In this document: positions 45,734 to 58,300 of the stretch, one piece after another
Numbering within the stretch: the stretch's first letter is position 1
Layout of the letters: each line of letters begins with the position of its first letter
From: Xestospongia bergquistia
Taxonomy: Eukaryota > Porifera > Demospongiae > Haplosclerida > Petrosiidae
DNA: 64,000 nucleotides
Assembly (NCBI GenBank): GCA_963965975.1
Contig: OZ014411.1
Location: 8,557,501-8,621,500 of the forward strand
Reading direction: 5' to 3'
Position numbers and translations under genes: made by a program
The notes under the pieces: model-generated
Database searches by the model: none
What the model saw: the letters and a program-made list of their open reading frames with translations, nothing else
What the model was told of the DNA's origin: nothing

Positions 45734-46082
45734 GTTTAAATCAAGCGAACGTTGCAGTAGAAAATAAACCAAAGAACCACACTCATGTAAGTCAATCACT
45801 GAAAAAAGCATTCCATCATTTTAACTAAAGTCTTCGTTACCACAGTCCCATCAATATGTAATAAACCCAATTCTAAGTTGCTACAAGGTCAATACTAGTA
45901 TAATTCTATATGTAAAAGCCAACTAGTTGCATCTAAAACCACATTCCTTTTGTGATTGACTTACATGAGTGTGGTTCTTTGGTTTATTTTCTACTGCATG
46001 TAGCAAAGTGGGTGTAAAAGCAATGTGGTTTTAGATGCAACTAGTTGGCTTTTACATATAGAATTATACTAGTATTGACCTT
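45734..46082. repeat. Imperfect large inverted repeat upstream of gene K
   Basis: 45885-45948 (AAGGTCAATACTAGTATAAT and onward) is the complement of 46021-46082. Farther out, 45745-45795 (GAACCACACTCATGTAAGTC) is the complement of 45955-46003. The block 45574-45790 is also repeated directly near 46085-46170 and 54606-54830. It could form a large hairpin. No coding function is seen. Confidence 0.7.
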
Positions 46083-46686
46083 GTTTATTACATTTTTTAT
46101 GTAGGAAAATGTGGTTTAAATCAAGCGAACGTTAAGTAGAAAATAAACCAAAGAACCACACCCATGTAAGGCAATGATGGATTCATTTGAATGATAAGTA
46201 TATAATGAAGTCATCCAATATAACTACATAGTGATGTCGATGAACTGTTGTACTAGTAATTGCAGTAACATGCGTTCTGCTACAAAGTCATAAAATGTTT
46301 TAGAGTCTCATGCACCATCTCTACATATTGTCAAATATAGAAGATCTTTAGTGTATATAGCATTACAAATAGTTTATTTGTTAGTGTTGGCTTGTCATAA
46401 TATATAGTATCCTCTTTTTCCTATTAACATTTTGTCTGTTACAGCTTGTCTCATCTATAAATACTAATATCTATCTGCTGTACAATGAAATATCAATACA
46501 ATAATATGCTCTCAGTTCTTCATCTTAATGGATAGTTGTCACCGACAGTGAGAATCTACCCATTGTATAACAGTCTACACGGACATAAAAGTCTTCTCGA
46601 ATGTCGCTCTGTATTTGTCATATATAAACTATTTATTTACCATATTATGTACATATGGCTGTTTCACTTGAAGTCATTTTGAATTA

Positions 46687-46750
46687 GGCGCCTACTATAT
46701 AGCTGTTGTTGCGAGGCAACTAGATGATATGACAATTATTGACTTCCGCC
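46687..46750 (+). promoter_or_regulatory. Promoter-proximal block of gene K
   Basis: GGCGCCTACTA at 46687-46697 and ACTTCCGCC at 46742-46750 (one change from the ETS-like box of its paralogs), 57 bases before ATG 46807. The intervening GCGAGGCAACTAGA is shared with H. Confidence 0.5.
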
Positions 46751-46806
46751 ATAATTTGCTACAATCTTGCCATAAAGATCGTCTTCAAGAGAAAAAAAAA
46801 CAGGAT

Positions 46807-49800
46807 ATGTCGAGATCAGTGACTCTTAGAGAGCTGGTGACACAATTTAAACATCAATTTCCTCTTCTCGTGTCTATTTCAAGATTAGAAAATCCTGTTG
46901 GCACTGACATCTCTATACAAAAAGGGCAATTACTTTATGTACATTTCTATAAAGAGTTTTATACAGTCGACATCAAAACAAGTGATGGTGTAAAGTACAA
47001 AGTACCTCTTCGGTCATCACTTTCTTGTAGTGTGTTATATCAACCTCACAATAAGGTAACAAGAGCGAAAAGTGGTTATGTTTTTAGGAATGTTTCTGAA
47101 GTTATTCATGCTAAACCACTGCCTAAAATGTTGTATGTTGAAGTTGGCTATTTAAGTCCCAATGGTGAAGAAATATCAAGTGTTGAAGAGGGTGAAATTC
47201 TTATAATAAATGGTGTGAGAAGTAGTAATAAAGTGAAGATCTTAGAGTGTATGGATATCAATACCAGTGAGGTCAAATATCTTGAAGAAACATGTAATGC
47301 AACATTTTCTACAAAATCATCTCACTTAAATGTAGACTTATCAGAAGTTATACAACACCTCTCCTTACCACTACCAGTACTCTTTTGTGCATCTGATGAT
47401 AGTCAGCTCTCTACTGAGCTTGTTTGTACTATAACAGGCAAGTCTCTTTCTCAATCTGTCATCACTTCATTCTATGACAATAGTCTCTATGACAACAATT
47501 TTCAAGAAATTGTTGAGATAGTGACTGATGCTTTAGTTAAGGTGAAAGTAAAGTCTTTATCAGCTTCTGAAAAATTCGAACTTGAAAAATCAACATTTGA
47601 TCTTGTAAAAATGTTTTCACCAGCAGTAGTAACAGAAGTAATAGCTGACTTGTCTACTCCAGTAAATACTAAACTTCAAACAGAGCTGTTTAGGTATATG
47701 AAAGAGGATATTTACTGGTGTGAAGAAGTCATAAAGCCAGAATTATCCTCATTAAAAGGTTGCACCTTAAATGATCCAGTTAACAATACTCAGACGTCAC
47801 AAGAGTCAAAACTATCAGCAACCCTACCATTTCTGACTTCTGATGAACAAGAAGATGAAATATATGAAGAAGTTGGACCTTTAATTGAATGTAACTATAG
47901 CACATCTGGAATGACCTTTCCAGTACCATTATTCATACAAGAAAAAGATTCACCAGAGAGTACGGAAAGTTCTTGTGCTAAATTTGAATGTCTTGATTCT
48001 ATATCTAGCCGTAGCTATCATACAAGAAAATCAATAGAAGTTCCAGCCCCCAATACTGATCATTCATTATTATTTTCTCCCAGCAGTGGAGTTGATCAAG
48101 TTTTTGATGGTAAAGACCCCTTGGATACAGGCTAGTTGTGCTGTAATATTCCTCTAAAATAACAGATTGTTTATTTTAGATGTAGATGATATCTCATTTA
48201 AAGTGCTTGACACTAAAACAGTCTCTCAGAATATGCTACAACTCTATACCACAGAAAAGGTGACACAATGATGTTATGTTATATATAATTTTTTATACCT
48301 GGCTTATGTATAGAAAACCACATTGCTAAACAGATAGATAGTTTTAATCAAGTGGTAGTCACTTATAGGTTCCATGCATGCTTACAAATACAGTATATGT
48401 TGTTTTGACTACTAATTACTATAGAATTGATAGTTTATGTAACAAATAACTTAACGAAAGGACAAATGTGTGGTATTTAGGACTGTCTTGCTATGAATTC
48501 CATAATGACAGCCCTCACATATTAGTCCAGCATTCATGGAAATCTTTGTGTCTAGGAGTTAAACAGATTTTTATGCCTCTGACAATTAACTAAGTGTTAG
48601 TCAGTATATTAGTTATGAAAATAGTGTGATTTTACTACATGTCAGTGTTCTATATGTAATGTAAATTACCATATTAAGTCAGTTGATCAATTTTGTAGTG
48701 TGTCTGATATGACATAGTAAGTAGTTTTTGTTCAGTATTTTAGTGAAATTTCAATTATAACAATGTCATCAACCTAACTTGGGCATGCTGTTATAATTGC
48801 ATTGTTTTTGTGAGTCATGCTGAAGCTTTTAATAATTCTTTACAGTTGTCAATCTTACTTTTACTATTTAAAATATTTGAACAGTTTCTGAACTTTTGTG
48901 CTGAATCTAAGCTAGAGAATGCTTACATAGCGTCTGATAAAGTTATGAAAATAGTGCATGATGTCAGGTCATGATGGAATGTCATTCACTTTATTTTTTT
49001 GTTATTGAGTTTTCTAAATGCCTAATGCTTTAGCGTTTTGCTAACATTTGTGAACTTGCTAGGCATTTTGAACAGTACAAATCATTTCTCTCTAGCTCAA
49101 TCGTAGAGAGTATTATAATACCTGATCATGAGTTATTCGCCATTCTCAAAGTGGAGAAAGTATATATACATGTAAATATTATATCAGTTCATATACTTGT
49201 CATTTGCCATATATAATAGCCTTACTTTAGATCACTATTACTAATGATTTCATTTTTTAAAGAGATCTAATTCAGAAAATCTTCATAACGTCAAAATTCA
49301 ACAGTTACTACCAGACCAAGTTGAACAAAATGTTACTTTGCATCCACAATTTGTATTTTCGAATCAAATGCCTCATTATTCCACTGGTAATAACCTTGTG
49401 TGTTTATCTGCTGAGCAATGGTCAGCTTCTGTAACATCAACACCTTCACCACAATCAGTTCTTAACAAGTTAATGCATCCTCCTTTGAATTGTCCTCTTA
49501 CTGTTGACTCTCAAACATTGGATAGAACTAAAGACAAGACTAAACATGATGCTGTTCAAACTATTGGTAGGAGTGATAGTTTGAGTATAGGTATGGAATT
49601 CACCCTAAAAGTATTTTGTCATTTCACACAAGGTCTTGCTTACTGTAGTTTTATCATGACAATTTGATGTAAGCCCAATACTAAGTCACTATAAAGCCAA
49701 ATGTAGTCTAACTCAGTATATATAATACCAACTACATGTATAATAATTACATATAGAGCAGAATTAAAGGACAAAAGAACAGAGCTCTTGCTATGTTGCT

Positions 49801-50554
49801 GTTACTCAGAGTTTCACGCGTTATACGATTATCAGAGCTGTCTGATGATCGCATAACGTGTGAAACTCGGAGTAACAGCAACACAGCGTTCTTTTGTCCT
49901 TTAATTCTGTTCTAACCCGCTCTGTCTAAATGATATCGAGCACTCTTCAACAGACTTAGATACTTCAGTATAATAATTACATATATATTTTATATATAAT
50001 AGATAATATAATATATAATAGATGTATAAGCCAAAAACTAACCTTTGTAGTTAAGTGCCCAATAATAATTGTAATATAAAGACGCGGGTTGAAAATAAAA
50101 AATTGTATTTTTTAATTATTTTAGTTATTATTATACTAATAATTCAATTTTTCACATGATTATTAAACATAATTATTAATGCAGATAGCAGTTTACAAAA
50201 GGGAACTGTAGATTCAGAGGTTAAAAAATATAACCAAGATAGATTGAAACAGTACACAGTAAAGGAGGTAATTCAGTACAATGTATATGACTAATGGTTT
50301 ATACTTTATTGATATAATATATAAATTTTACATTTTCTTGATGTATTTAATAGGTCCTAGATTTATTGGATAAACTACATTTAAGCAAATACAAGGAAAC
50401 ATTTGAAGAGGAACAAATCACAGGATCTTTGCTACTAGAAATTGACGAGGAGATCTTAAAAGAAGATTTAGGTGTTCATAGAAAACTTGATCGTCTTAAG
50501 ATAATGAGAGTGATTCAGGGGCGTGTATCTTTACAGGACCCTACCATAATGTAA
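46807..50554 (+). CDS. Gene K: CABIT-SAM adaptor with shifted exon-1 donor
   Basis: Exons 46807-48109, 48180-48259, 49263-49590, 50185-50267 and 50354-50554 join in phases 1, 0, 1, 0, giving 664 residues. The start is MSRSVTLREL, after an upstream in-frame extension to 46729 that overlaps promoter sequence. The CABIT domain covers about 5-250 (CNATFST); the tail has EDEIYEEVGPL. The donor used by H-J (ACTG|GTAAGT) is destroyed here (ACTGATCATT). A donor 53 bases farther (GATG|GTAAAG at 48109) has the same phase. If unspliced, the frame stops at 48135. The SAM domain is VLDLLDKLHLSKYKETF, extended to QDPTIM. Confidence 0.8.
49756..49970. mobile_element. Hairpin insertion in the third intron of gene K
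   Basis: AGAATTAAAGGACAAAAGAAC at about 49761 is answered by its complement about 150 bases later, and the interior is also palindromic (GTTTCACGCGTTAT versus ATAACGTGTGAAAC). The insert is flanked by a direct repeat, TATAATAATTACATATA. The same intron of gene L lacks the insert and has one copy of the flank, so this is an insertion. Confidence 0.75.
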
Positions 50555-51293
50555 CTATATTAATATATTATATTTTGTGAATATTTTAAATTTAACAAAT
50601 GAGCTACATGTGGTTGTTTCATCATTAATTTTTTGGTCTTTATTTTATCATAATAATGTTTTTTGAGTCATTTTAACAACAATTTGAAGTTTATATTGGT
50701 GGATTACTATGGAATCTATAGTTTACTCATTGCAGTATTTGTTGGTATGATATACTATTACTTATACAAAGTGACATATGGCAAAATTTGAGTAGTTGAT
50801 TTAACCAAGTATAGCAAATTCTTGGATGCAAACTTAAAGTAACCTGATATACTGGGCTGTTAAGGAAAAAGATTCTTGTATCAACTAATGAGAGTGTCTA
50901 CTGCAATCAGCATAATATGTTAATTTAATGGATATTTGCTATTTCTTAGTATCTTATCATGTATTATGCGTAATATAAATTACCAAACCTTGGTTAAATC
51001 AACAACAAAACTATTAAATTATTCTAAACTTTATCGCTGTAAGACTTTGCCCTATCAAAACTTAAAATTAAGTGAAGAAGACAAATTAGTACTGAGGGAC
51101 AAGTTAGACTCTGATTATCAAACGTTTGGTAGTGTTAATGTGTATTAGTGGTACAGTGTTAAACTAAACTAGTTGTTTTAACCACTTCATATACATTTTG
51201 TTTGCATGCTTATCTACAAAATGCATTAAAGTATATGTACAAATTTTGTAATAACAACTGAGATCCAGCATCTATTCATCAGTTCTAATAATT
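50555..51293. other. Spacer between converging genes K and M
   Basis: It contains a decayed piece of the palindromic MITE (near 50690-50770) and a small frame at 50936-51148 with KTLPYQNLKLSEEDKLVL and SDYQTFGSVNVY. The matching stretch after gene L (59290-59496) is interrupted by a stop, so this is probably an exon relic. Confidence 0.45.
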
Positions 51294-51531
51294 GTGACCT
51301 GATTTGCAAAAAGGGACCACTTCCGTCACAACATTTGTGACCTGATTTGTGAACAAAACACAGTTAAAACATAACAAAAAAGTAGTTTTGCATACATGTA
51401 GAATAGTTATGCATATGTACTAACTGTATGTATACAAAACTGAGATATTTGAGATATTTTAACAGTAGTTTGTTCAAAAGTCAGGTCACAAATGTTTTGA
51501 CAGAAGTGGTCCTTTTTGCAAATCAGGTCAC
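51294..51531. mobile_element. MITE with TGTGACCTGATTTGC ends, copy 2
   Basis: The same terminal repeats as 41629-41859. In the matching place after gene L the sequence runs uninterrupted (ctaacaattggatatac near 59636), giving an empty site; AATT flanks both ends here. Insertion therefore postdates the K-M/L-N duplication, and the target duplication is about 2-4 bases. Confidence 0.88.
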
Positions 51532-51766
51532 AATTGGATATACACAGTACATGTATTACATAATGAAAATGATCTATACTTCAATGCAACAAAGTTTCTA
51601 TAACCATATATTAGTTAAATCAACCAATTAGTTTTACAGTGATATATATGTACGTATCCCTCAGTATGTCAATAATTATATTGATATTCTATTTTTGAGC
51701 ATCATTTTATAATCAAAATTTAGTATAAACTAAAACGACATAAAATACATTATTTTGCATATTTTG

Positions 51767-54264
51767 TTAATCTTTATTAAACTTGGATACTGAGAGACGA
51801 CCATCAATAATTGACATTAGTTTAATACGATGTAGTCTTGTAGATATACCGATGTCCTCTTTGAGAACAGTCTCATCTAATTCTAACAGCAGACAACCAT
51901 CAATTTGTTCTTCAATAAATGTCTCCTTGTATTTACCTAATCCTATTTTTTCCAAGAACTGAGCAACCTAAATAGTTAAAGATATAGTTATTTAATATGT
52001 TTTATTTAATTATAAAATATTATTAAGAATAATAAATGAAGCACCTATAATAATTGTACACATTTTATGATGAATGTATCAATTATATTTGTCTATTCAT
52101 GTAATATGAAAACCACTATATAATAATTAGAAGACTATCAACTGTCAATCAGTATAATAGTGATGTTTACTACTATGTGTGTGAATATATGTGTGGAATT
52201 TATGACAAAGGGCAGTCCTACATACTACACAGATATTATTTTTAAGACGATTATACAAGAGCTGAGGATGGATATTCTAATTTTTTACTATTCTTTTGTG
52301 TCTCATGTATTTGAAATTCCAATTAATGACCCATTTTATACCAAAGCCAAGGGTAGATGTTATTATATATAACCAAAGTCATAAACCCAATCTTACTGGA
52401 TACATTATGCCGATGTTCAATTCTAAGAAACAGTTTGAGGTACTTGTGCTCTATGTTCTAGTAAATAATAAGAAAAGCCTAATAAAAATTAGTAATGGTG
52501 AAACTGCCATAAATGGAATAAGGAGTTGGAATTCATCAACTTTGTTGATAGTTGGAAGTTTCAAATATGCGAAGGTGTGCAGAGGAAATAGGGAATACAA
52601 ATTGAAGTGTCCCTAGCCTCTGTATAATTACTATGACAATTACATTTTATTTATCTCAACTTATTTTGGAGGTGTGTATACAATCTAAGTGAACATCCAA
52701 TCTATTTTAATGGTGATCAATATGTATTAATACCTCGTCAACTGACAACTCCTTTAAATAAGCTTTATTTTCTTGGAGGGTTACATGAACTTCTTCCGTT
52801 TTAATTTCTTTATTAGGCTTCTCTGTATAAGCATAAAAGAAAACAAATGAATTCAATTGTACTGTTATAGTATATGAATATCACAACAAGGATAATTTAT
52901 GATATACTAATGTGCTTTGTATATATACCATTCATTGTTTTCTCTAATCCATGAAGACGAGTGGTAAGTTGAAAATTATTCTCTTTCAACTCAGACAACT
53001 GTTTTAGTAGCTGTTCTTTTTCAGATAATGGAGATTCAATATTGTCTGGAACATTAGTACAAAACTCAGTGGAGTCATAAGAAGGATTGACTACTGGAAT
53101 TATTACTTCTGTTTTAGTTTTAGGTGACATACTTTCAGAAAAGGTTCGCTTTGATCTTGGAGGAATTGGAGGACGACTGTCTTTAAAACTGTCATGTGAT
53201 GGACGAGGTGGAATAGGAGGAGGGCTGTGTATGTCAGTATGTTGCTCTGTTGGAGAATGAATTGTTTCTCTTTCATGTGGCAACACTTCATATTCACATA
53301 TATTTATATTGTGTATGCCATTTCTCCATTCATGTTCAGGAATAGACTTTAAAAGATCTTGTTGTAATATTTTAGTTACTGGAGAAACATCAGTAACAAC
53401 TTCAGTTAGAAGTGATGGCTTGAGAATCTTTGCTAACCCCTGTGCTTCTATGCTCAATTGAAGTTTTTCCTCTTCGGAGGTTTGCATGCGTCGAACATCA
53501 ATAGGAACAGAACTTATTATTTCAATAACTTTATTTGGGATGTTATCGTAATCGTATCTCTTAGGTGTAGCAATTATAGATTGAAGCAAGTGATGATTGT
53601 GGATTACTACAATTTCCTTTCTGAGCAACATAGCAATTTTTGTATCATCATGAGAAAGGGAGACAGAAATTGGTAACTGATGATGTTCCAGTAATAGTTG
53701 TAGATCAATAGATATCAAAGATAGTTGAGTTGTAAAATGACCTTTACATGTGTCTTCAAGACAAAATGATGTATTTGTCTCTGGGTCAATGCAATAAAGC
53801 TTCTTTCTCTTTCTACTTGAAGAATCAATCTTTTTAACAATTAAAATTTGACCTTTCTGTAATGACAAAGATGAGTCTTTTGCAGATGTCCATTTTTTCC
53901 CTACACTAACAACAGAAGGTTGAGGTACAGCTTTAATCAGGTCAGCCACAGTAGCAAAGTAATATCCTTCTTTGGCCTTTTCAAGATTATTGTGAGGATT
54001 ATAAAGAACACTTGCTTTCAATTGAGAAGTAACTGGTACAATATAGTTACGTGATGAAATTCTTACATCAACAACTTTTGTTTCTCTTTTAAAGTAAACG
54101 TAAAGTAATTGACCGTCAAAGAAAGATCCACTACAAACTCCATACAAAGATTCATTAACTGCCACTACTTGAGGAAGATGAATGCAATATCTTTCAATAA
54201 AAGCACTCAAAGGCATTGGAAGAGCATCCAATTCTTCATAAAACCGTTCACCGGATACAGCCAT
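51767..54264 (-). CDS. Gene M: CABIT-SAM adaptor with SH3-binding proline motifs
   Basis: On the minus strand, exons 54264-52929, 52822-52734 and 51967-51767 join in phases 1 and 0, giving 541 residues. The start is MAVSGERFYEEL (an in-frame extension to 54297 is less likely). The CABIT domain covers about 20-270 with the Cys in CKGHFTTQ. The tail has two PPIPPR motifs (PxxPxR, class II SH3 ligands), CEYEVLPHE and a coiled coil (SEKEQLLKQLSELKENN). The SAM domain opens VAQFLEKIGLGKYKETF. It is closer to E in design than to K. It converges on gene K, ending about 1.2 kb from it. The 0.77-kb intron before the SAM exon holds a repeat. Confidence 0.85.
52420..52616 (+). repeat. Interspersed repeat related to the fold-back element arm
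   Basis: AATAAGAAAAGCCTAATAAA and the following ATAAATGGAATAAGGAGTTGG resemble 37425-37480 of the fold-back element (aataagaaaagcctagaagt). The same block is at 62505-62650 in gene N. It lies in the last intron of gene M. It was probably inserted before the M/N duplication. Confidence 0.55.
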
Positions 54265-55274
54265 TGTCCTTTGTTGTATAAAGAATACAATTAACATAAA
54301 TACCGTATAACATCGTCATCTACAATTGTATAGACTATAGATAGTTATTAAATTAATAATTACTGTGGGCGTGACAGTATTTTATTAATAATTTGTTATG
54401 TACTTGTCCGTTAAGCTGTCGCTTTTTCCTAATCTTCAACAGCCAATGTCGATGACTATTCCTTCTTGGACCATATAGGCTACCAATAAAGAGATAGTAA
54501 TATAATTAAAGGAAGTGAAGAAGGAGTGCAAATAATAGAGCTCCAGCCTTAAGTGAAATGTACACAAAGAGAAAGCCAAGATAGGATGTTATTTTATTTT
54601 TATTAAATCAATTAATGATTGTTACATGATGTTTAATTGTAGATATAACAAGTACTAATGGTATTGATTCAATTCTCTGAAGAATCATTTGCAAAAGCAC
54701 TCAGAATCAATTCATCAATATCGAAGTCTGGGCCACAGGTTGTTCTATTACATTTTTTATGTAGGAAAATGTGGTTTAAATCAAGTAGAAAATAAAGCAA
54801 AGAACCACACTCATCTAAGGCAATGATGGATTCATTTGAATGATAAGTATATAATGAAGTCATCCAATATAACTACATAGTGACAATTGATGTCAACAAA
54901 CTTTTGCACAGGTAATTTCAGTAACATGCGTTCTGCTACAAAGTCATAAAATGTTTAAGAGTCTCACCATCTCTACATATTGTCAAATATTGAAAACCTT
55001 ATTGAGATTCTACCTGTGTCCAGCCTTGTAAATACTAGCACTTTCCTGGTGTACAATGAAATAACAATACAATAATATGCTCTCAGTTCTTCATCTTAAT
55101 GGATAGTTGGTACTAACAATTTTTATAAGCAAGTGAGAATATATACACATTGTAGAACAGCCTACACGGACATAAAAGTCTTCTTGAATCTCGCTCTGTA
55201 TTTGTCATAAATAACTATATATTTACTATATTATGTACATATGGCTGGTTAACTTGATGAGTCATTTTGAATTA
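54265..55274. other. Divergent spacer between genes M and L
   Basis: M (minus) and L (plus) are transcribed away from this 1.1-kb region. 54606-54830 repeats the block at 45574-45790, marking the start of the second duplicon; 54940-55270 repeats the sequence upstream of K. No further gene is seen. Confidence 0.5.
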
Positions 55275-55309
55275 GGCGCCTACTAGCTGAGGCAACTGCG
55301 ACTTCCGGC
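55275..55309 (+). promoter_or_regulatory. Promoter-proximal block of gene L
   Basis: GGCGCCTACTA at 55275-55285 is followed by ACTTCCGGC at 55301-55309, 71 bases before ATG 55380. The order and words match gene K; the spacing is 40 bases shorter. Confidence 0.5.
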
Positions 55310-55379
55310 AAGATTTGCTAGGAGGATCGTAAGATCGCAATCTTGTCATAAAGATCGTCTCTAAGAAATAAAAGCGGAT

Positions 55380-58300
55380 ATGTCGAGATCAATGACTCTT
55401 AGAGAGCTGGTGACACAATGTAAACATCAATTTCCTCTTCTCGTGTCTATTTCAAGAGTAGAAAATCCTGTTAGCAGTAACATCTCTATACAGAAAGGGC
55501 AGTTACTTTATGTCCATTTCCATAAAGAGTTTTATACAGTCGATGTCAAAACAAGTGATGGTGTTAAGTACAAAGTACCTCTTCGGTCATCACTTTCTTG
55601 CAGTGTGTTATATCAACCTCACAATAATGTAACAAGAGCGAAAAGTGGTTATGTTTTTAGGAATGTTTCTGAAGTCATTCATGCTAAACCACTGCCTAAA
55701 GTGTTGTATGTTGAAGTTGGCTATTTATGTCCCAATGGTGAAGAAATATCAAGTGTTGAAGAGGGTGAAATTCTAGTAATAAGTGGTATGAGAAGTAACA
55801 ATAAAGTGAAGGTCTTAGAGTGTATGAATATCATTACCAGTGAGGTCAAATATCTTGAAGAAACATGTAATGCAACGTTTTCTACAAAGTCAGTTTACTT
55901 AAAGGTGGACTTATCAGAAGTTATACAACACCTCTCCTTACCACTGCCAGTACTATTTTGTGCATCTGATGATAGTCAGCTTTCTATTGAGCTTGTTTGT
56001 ACTATAACTAGCAAGTCTCTTTCTCAATCTGTCATCACTTCATTCTATGACAACAATATCTATGACAATGATAGTGAAGAAGTTATTGAGATAGTGACTG
56101 ATGCTTTAGTTAAGGTAAAAGTAAATTCTCTAACAGCTTCTGAAAAATCAGAACTTGAAAAGTCAACATTTGATCTTGTAAAAACATTCTCACCAGCTAT
56201 AATAACAGAAGTAATAGCTGACTTGTCTACTCCAGTAGATACTAAACTTCAAACAGAGCTGTTTAGGCACATAAAAGAGGATATTTACTGGTGTGAAGAA
56301 GTCATAATGCCAGAAATGTCTTCATTAAAGGGTTGTACATTCTCTTCGATAAATGATCCAGTTGACAATATTCAGATGTCACAAGCATCAAAACTATCAG
56401 CATTAATAACAATCCTACCACTTCTGACTTCTGATGAACAAGAAGACGAGATATATGAAGAAATTGGACCTTTAATTGAATTTAACTATGACACATCTGG
56501 AGTGATCATTCCAGTGCCATTATTTACACATGAAAATAATTCACCAGAGAGTACGGAATGTTCTTATACTAAATTTGAGTTTCTTGATTCTACGTCCCGT
56601 CATAGCTATTTTTCAAGAAAATCTATAGAAGTTCCACTCCCCACTATTGATTATTCACTATCATTTTCTCCCAGCAGTGTAGTTAATCAAGTTTTTGATG
56701 GTCAAGACCCCTTGGATACAGGCTAGTTGTGCTATAATATGTGATTAAAATAGCAGATTGGTTATTTTAGATGTACATGATATCTCATTTAATGTGCCTG
56801 ACACTAAAACAGTCTCTCAGAATATGCCACAACTCTATACCACAGAAAAGGTAACACAATGATGTTATGTTATAATTTTGTCACACCCGGTTTGTCTGTA
56901 GAAAACCACATTGCTAAACAGATTGGTTGTATTAATCAAGTGATAGTCACTTAGGTTCCATGCATGCTTACAAATGCATTGAAAAGTATAACAACATATG
57001 TTGTTTTGATTTATTACTGTAGAATTGACAGTTCATTTACTTAAACAAATGACTTAATCCAAGGACAAATATGTGGTATTTAGGACTGTCCTATAAATTC
57101 CACAATTATAGCCCTCACATATTAGTCCAGTATCCATGTAAATCTTTGTTTCTAGGTGTTAAACAGATTGTTATGCCTCTGACAATTAACTATATGACTA
57201 CCAAATGTCAGACAGTATATTAGTTATGAGGTTTAGTCCTTATCAATGTACTATATGTAATGTAAATTACCGTATTAAATCAATTAATTAATTTTGTAGT
57301 GTGTCTAATATGACATAGTAGGTAGTTTTTGTTCAGTGTTTTAATGAAATTCTAATTATGACAATGTCATCAACCTAACTTGGGCATGGTGCTGTAGTCA
57401 CAAGTTTTTGTAAGTCATACTGAAGCTTGTAATTGTTCCTTACCGTTGTCAATCCTATTTTGACTATTTAAAATAGTTTCAACTGTTTCTGAACTTTGCG
57501 GAAAATGCTTTCGTGAGTGTTTGATAAAGTTAAGGAAATTATGCATGATGTCAGTTTATAATGGAATCTCATTCACTTTATATGGGATTTTTTCTTTGGG
57601 AGTTTTGTAAATGCCTAATGCTTAAGTTTTTGCTAACATTTGTGAACTTGTCAGACATTTTAAAATTTCTCTAGCTCAAGCATAGAGAGTGTTGTAATAC
57701 CTGATCATGAGTTATTCATCATTCTCTAATTGGAGAAAGTATACATATATGTAAATATTACATCAGTTCATATACCTGTCAGTTGCCATAACAACCTTAC
57801 TTTAGATCACTATTACTAATGATTTCATTCTTTTAAAGAGATCTAATTCAGAAAATCTTCATAACATCAAAATTCAACAACTACTACCGAACAAAGTTGA
57901 ACAAAATGTTACTTTCCATCCACAATTTGTATCCTCAGATCAAATACCTCATAATTCTGAAAGTACAAGCCTTTTGGGTTTACCTGCTGAACAATGGTTA
58001 TCTTCTGTAACATCAACACCTTCACCATAATCAGTTCTTCACAGGTTAATGCATCCTTCTTTAAATTGTCCTCGTACTGTTTACTCTCAAACTTTGGATA
58101 AAACTATAGACAAGACTAAACACGATGCTGTTGAAACTATTGGTAGGAGTGATAGTTTGAGTATAGGTATGGAATTCACCCTAAAAGTATTTTGTCATTT
58201 CACACAAGGTCTTGCTTACTATGGTTTTATCATGACATTTTGATGTAAGCCCAATACTAAGTCACTATAAAGCCAAATGTAGTCTAACTCAGTATATATA

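Larger units (their letters stand above)
45570..54605. repeat. Segmental duplication K-M, copy 1
   Basis: About 9 kb running from non-coding sequence at 45570 through gene K (plus) and gene M (minus), repeated from about 54606 with genes L and N. The two copies differ by insertions: this copy has the hairpin insert at 49756 and the MITE at 51294; the second has the hAT element at 60447. Confidence 0.85.

Noticed and set aside
45629..45811. Minus-strand frame repeated at 54669-54863
   Set aside because: The repetition is explained by the duplicon. The two copies differ by a deletion that alters the frame, and no domain is visible.
46729..46806. N-terminal extension of gene K
   Set aside because: The added residues overlap the conserved promoter block and have no counterpart in H, I, J or L, all of which start at the MSRS/MSKS methionine.
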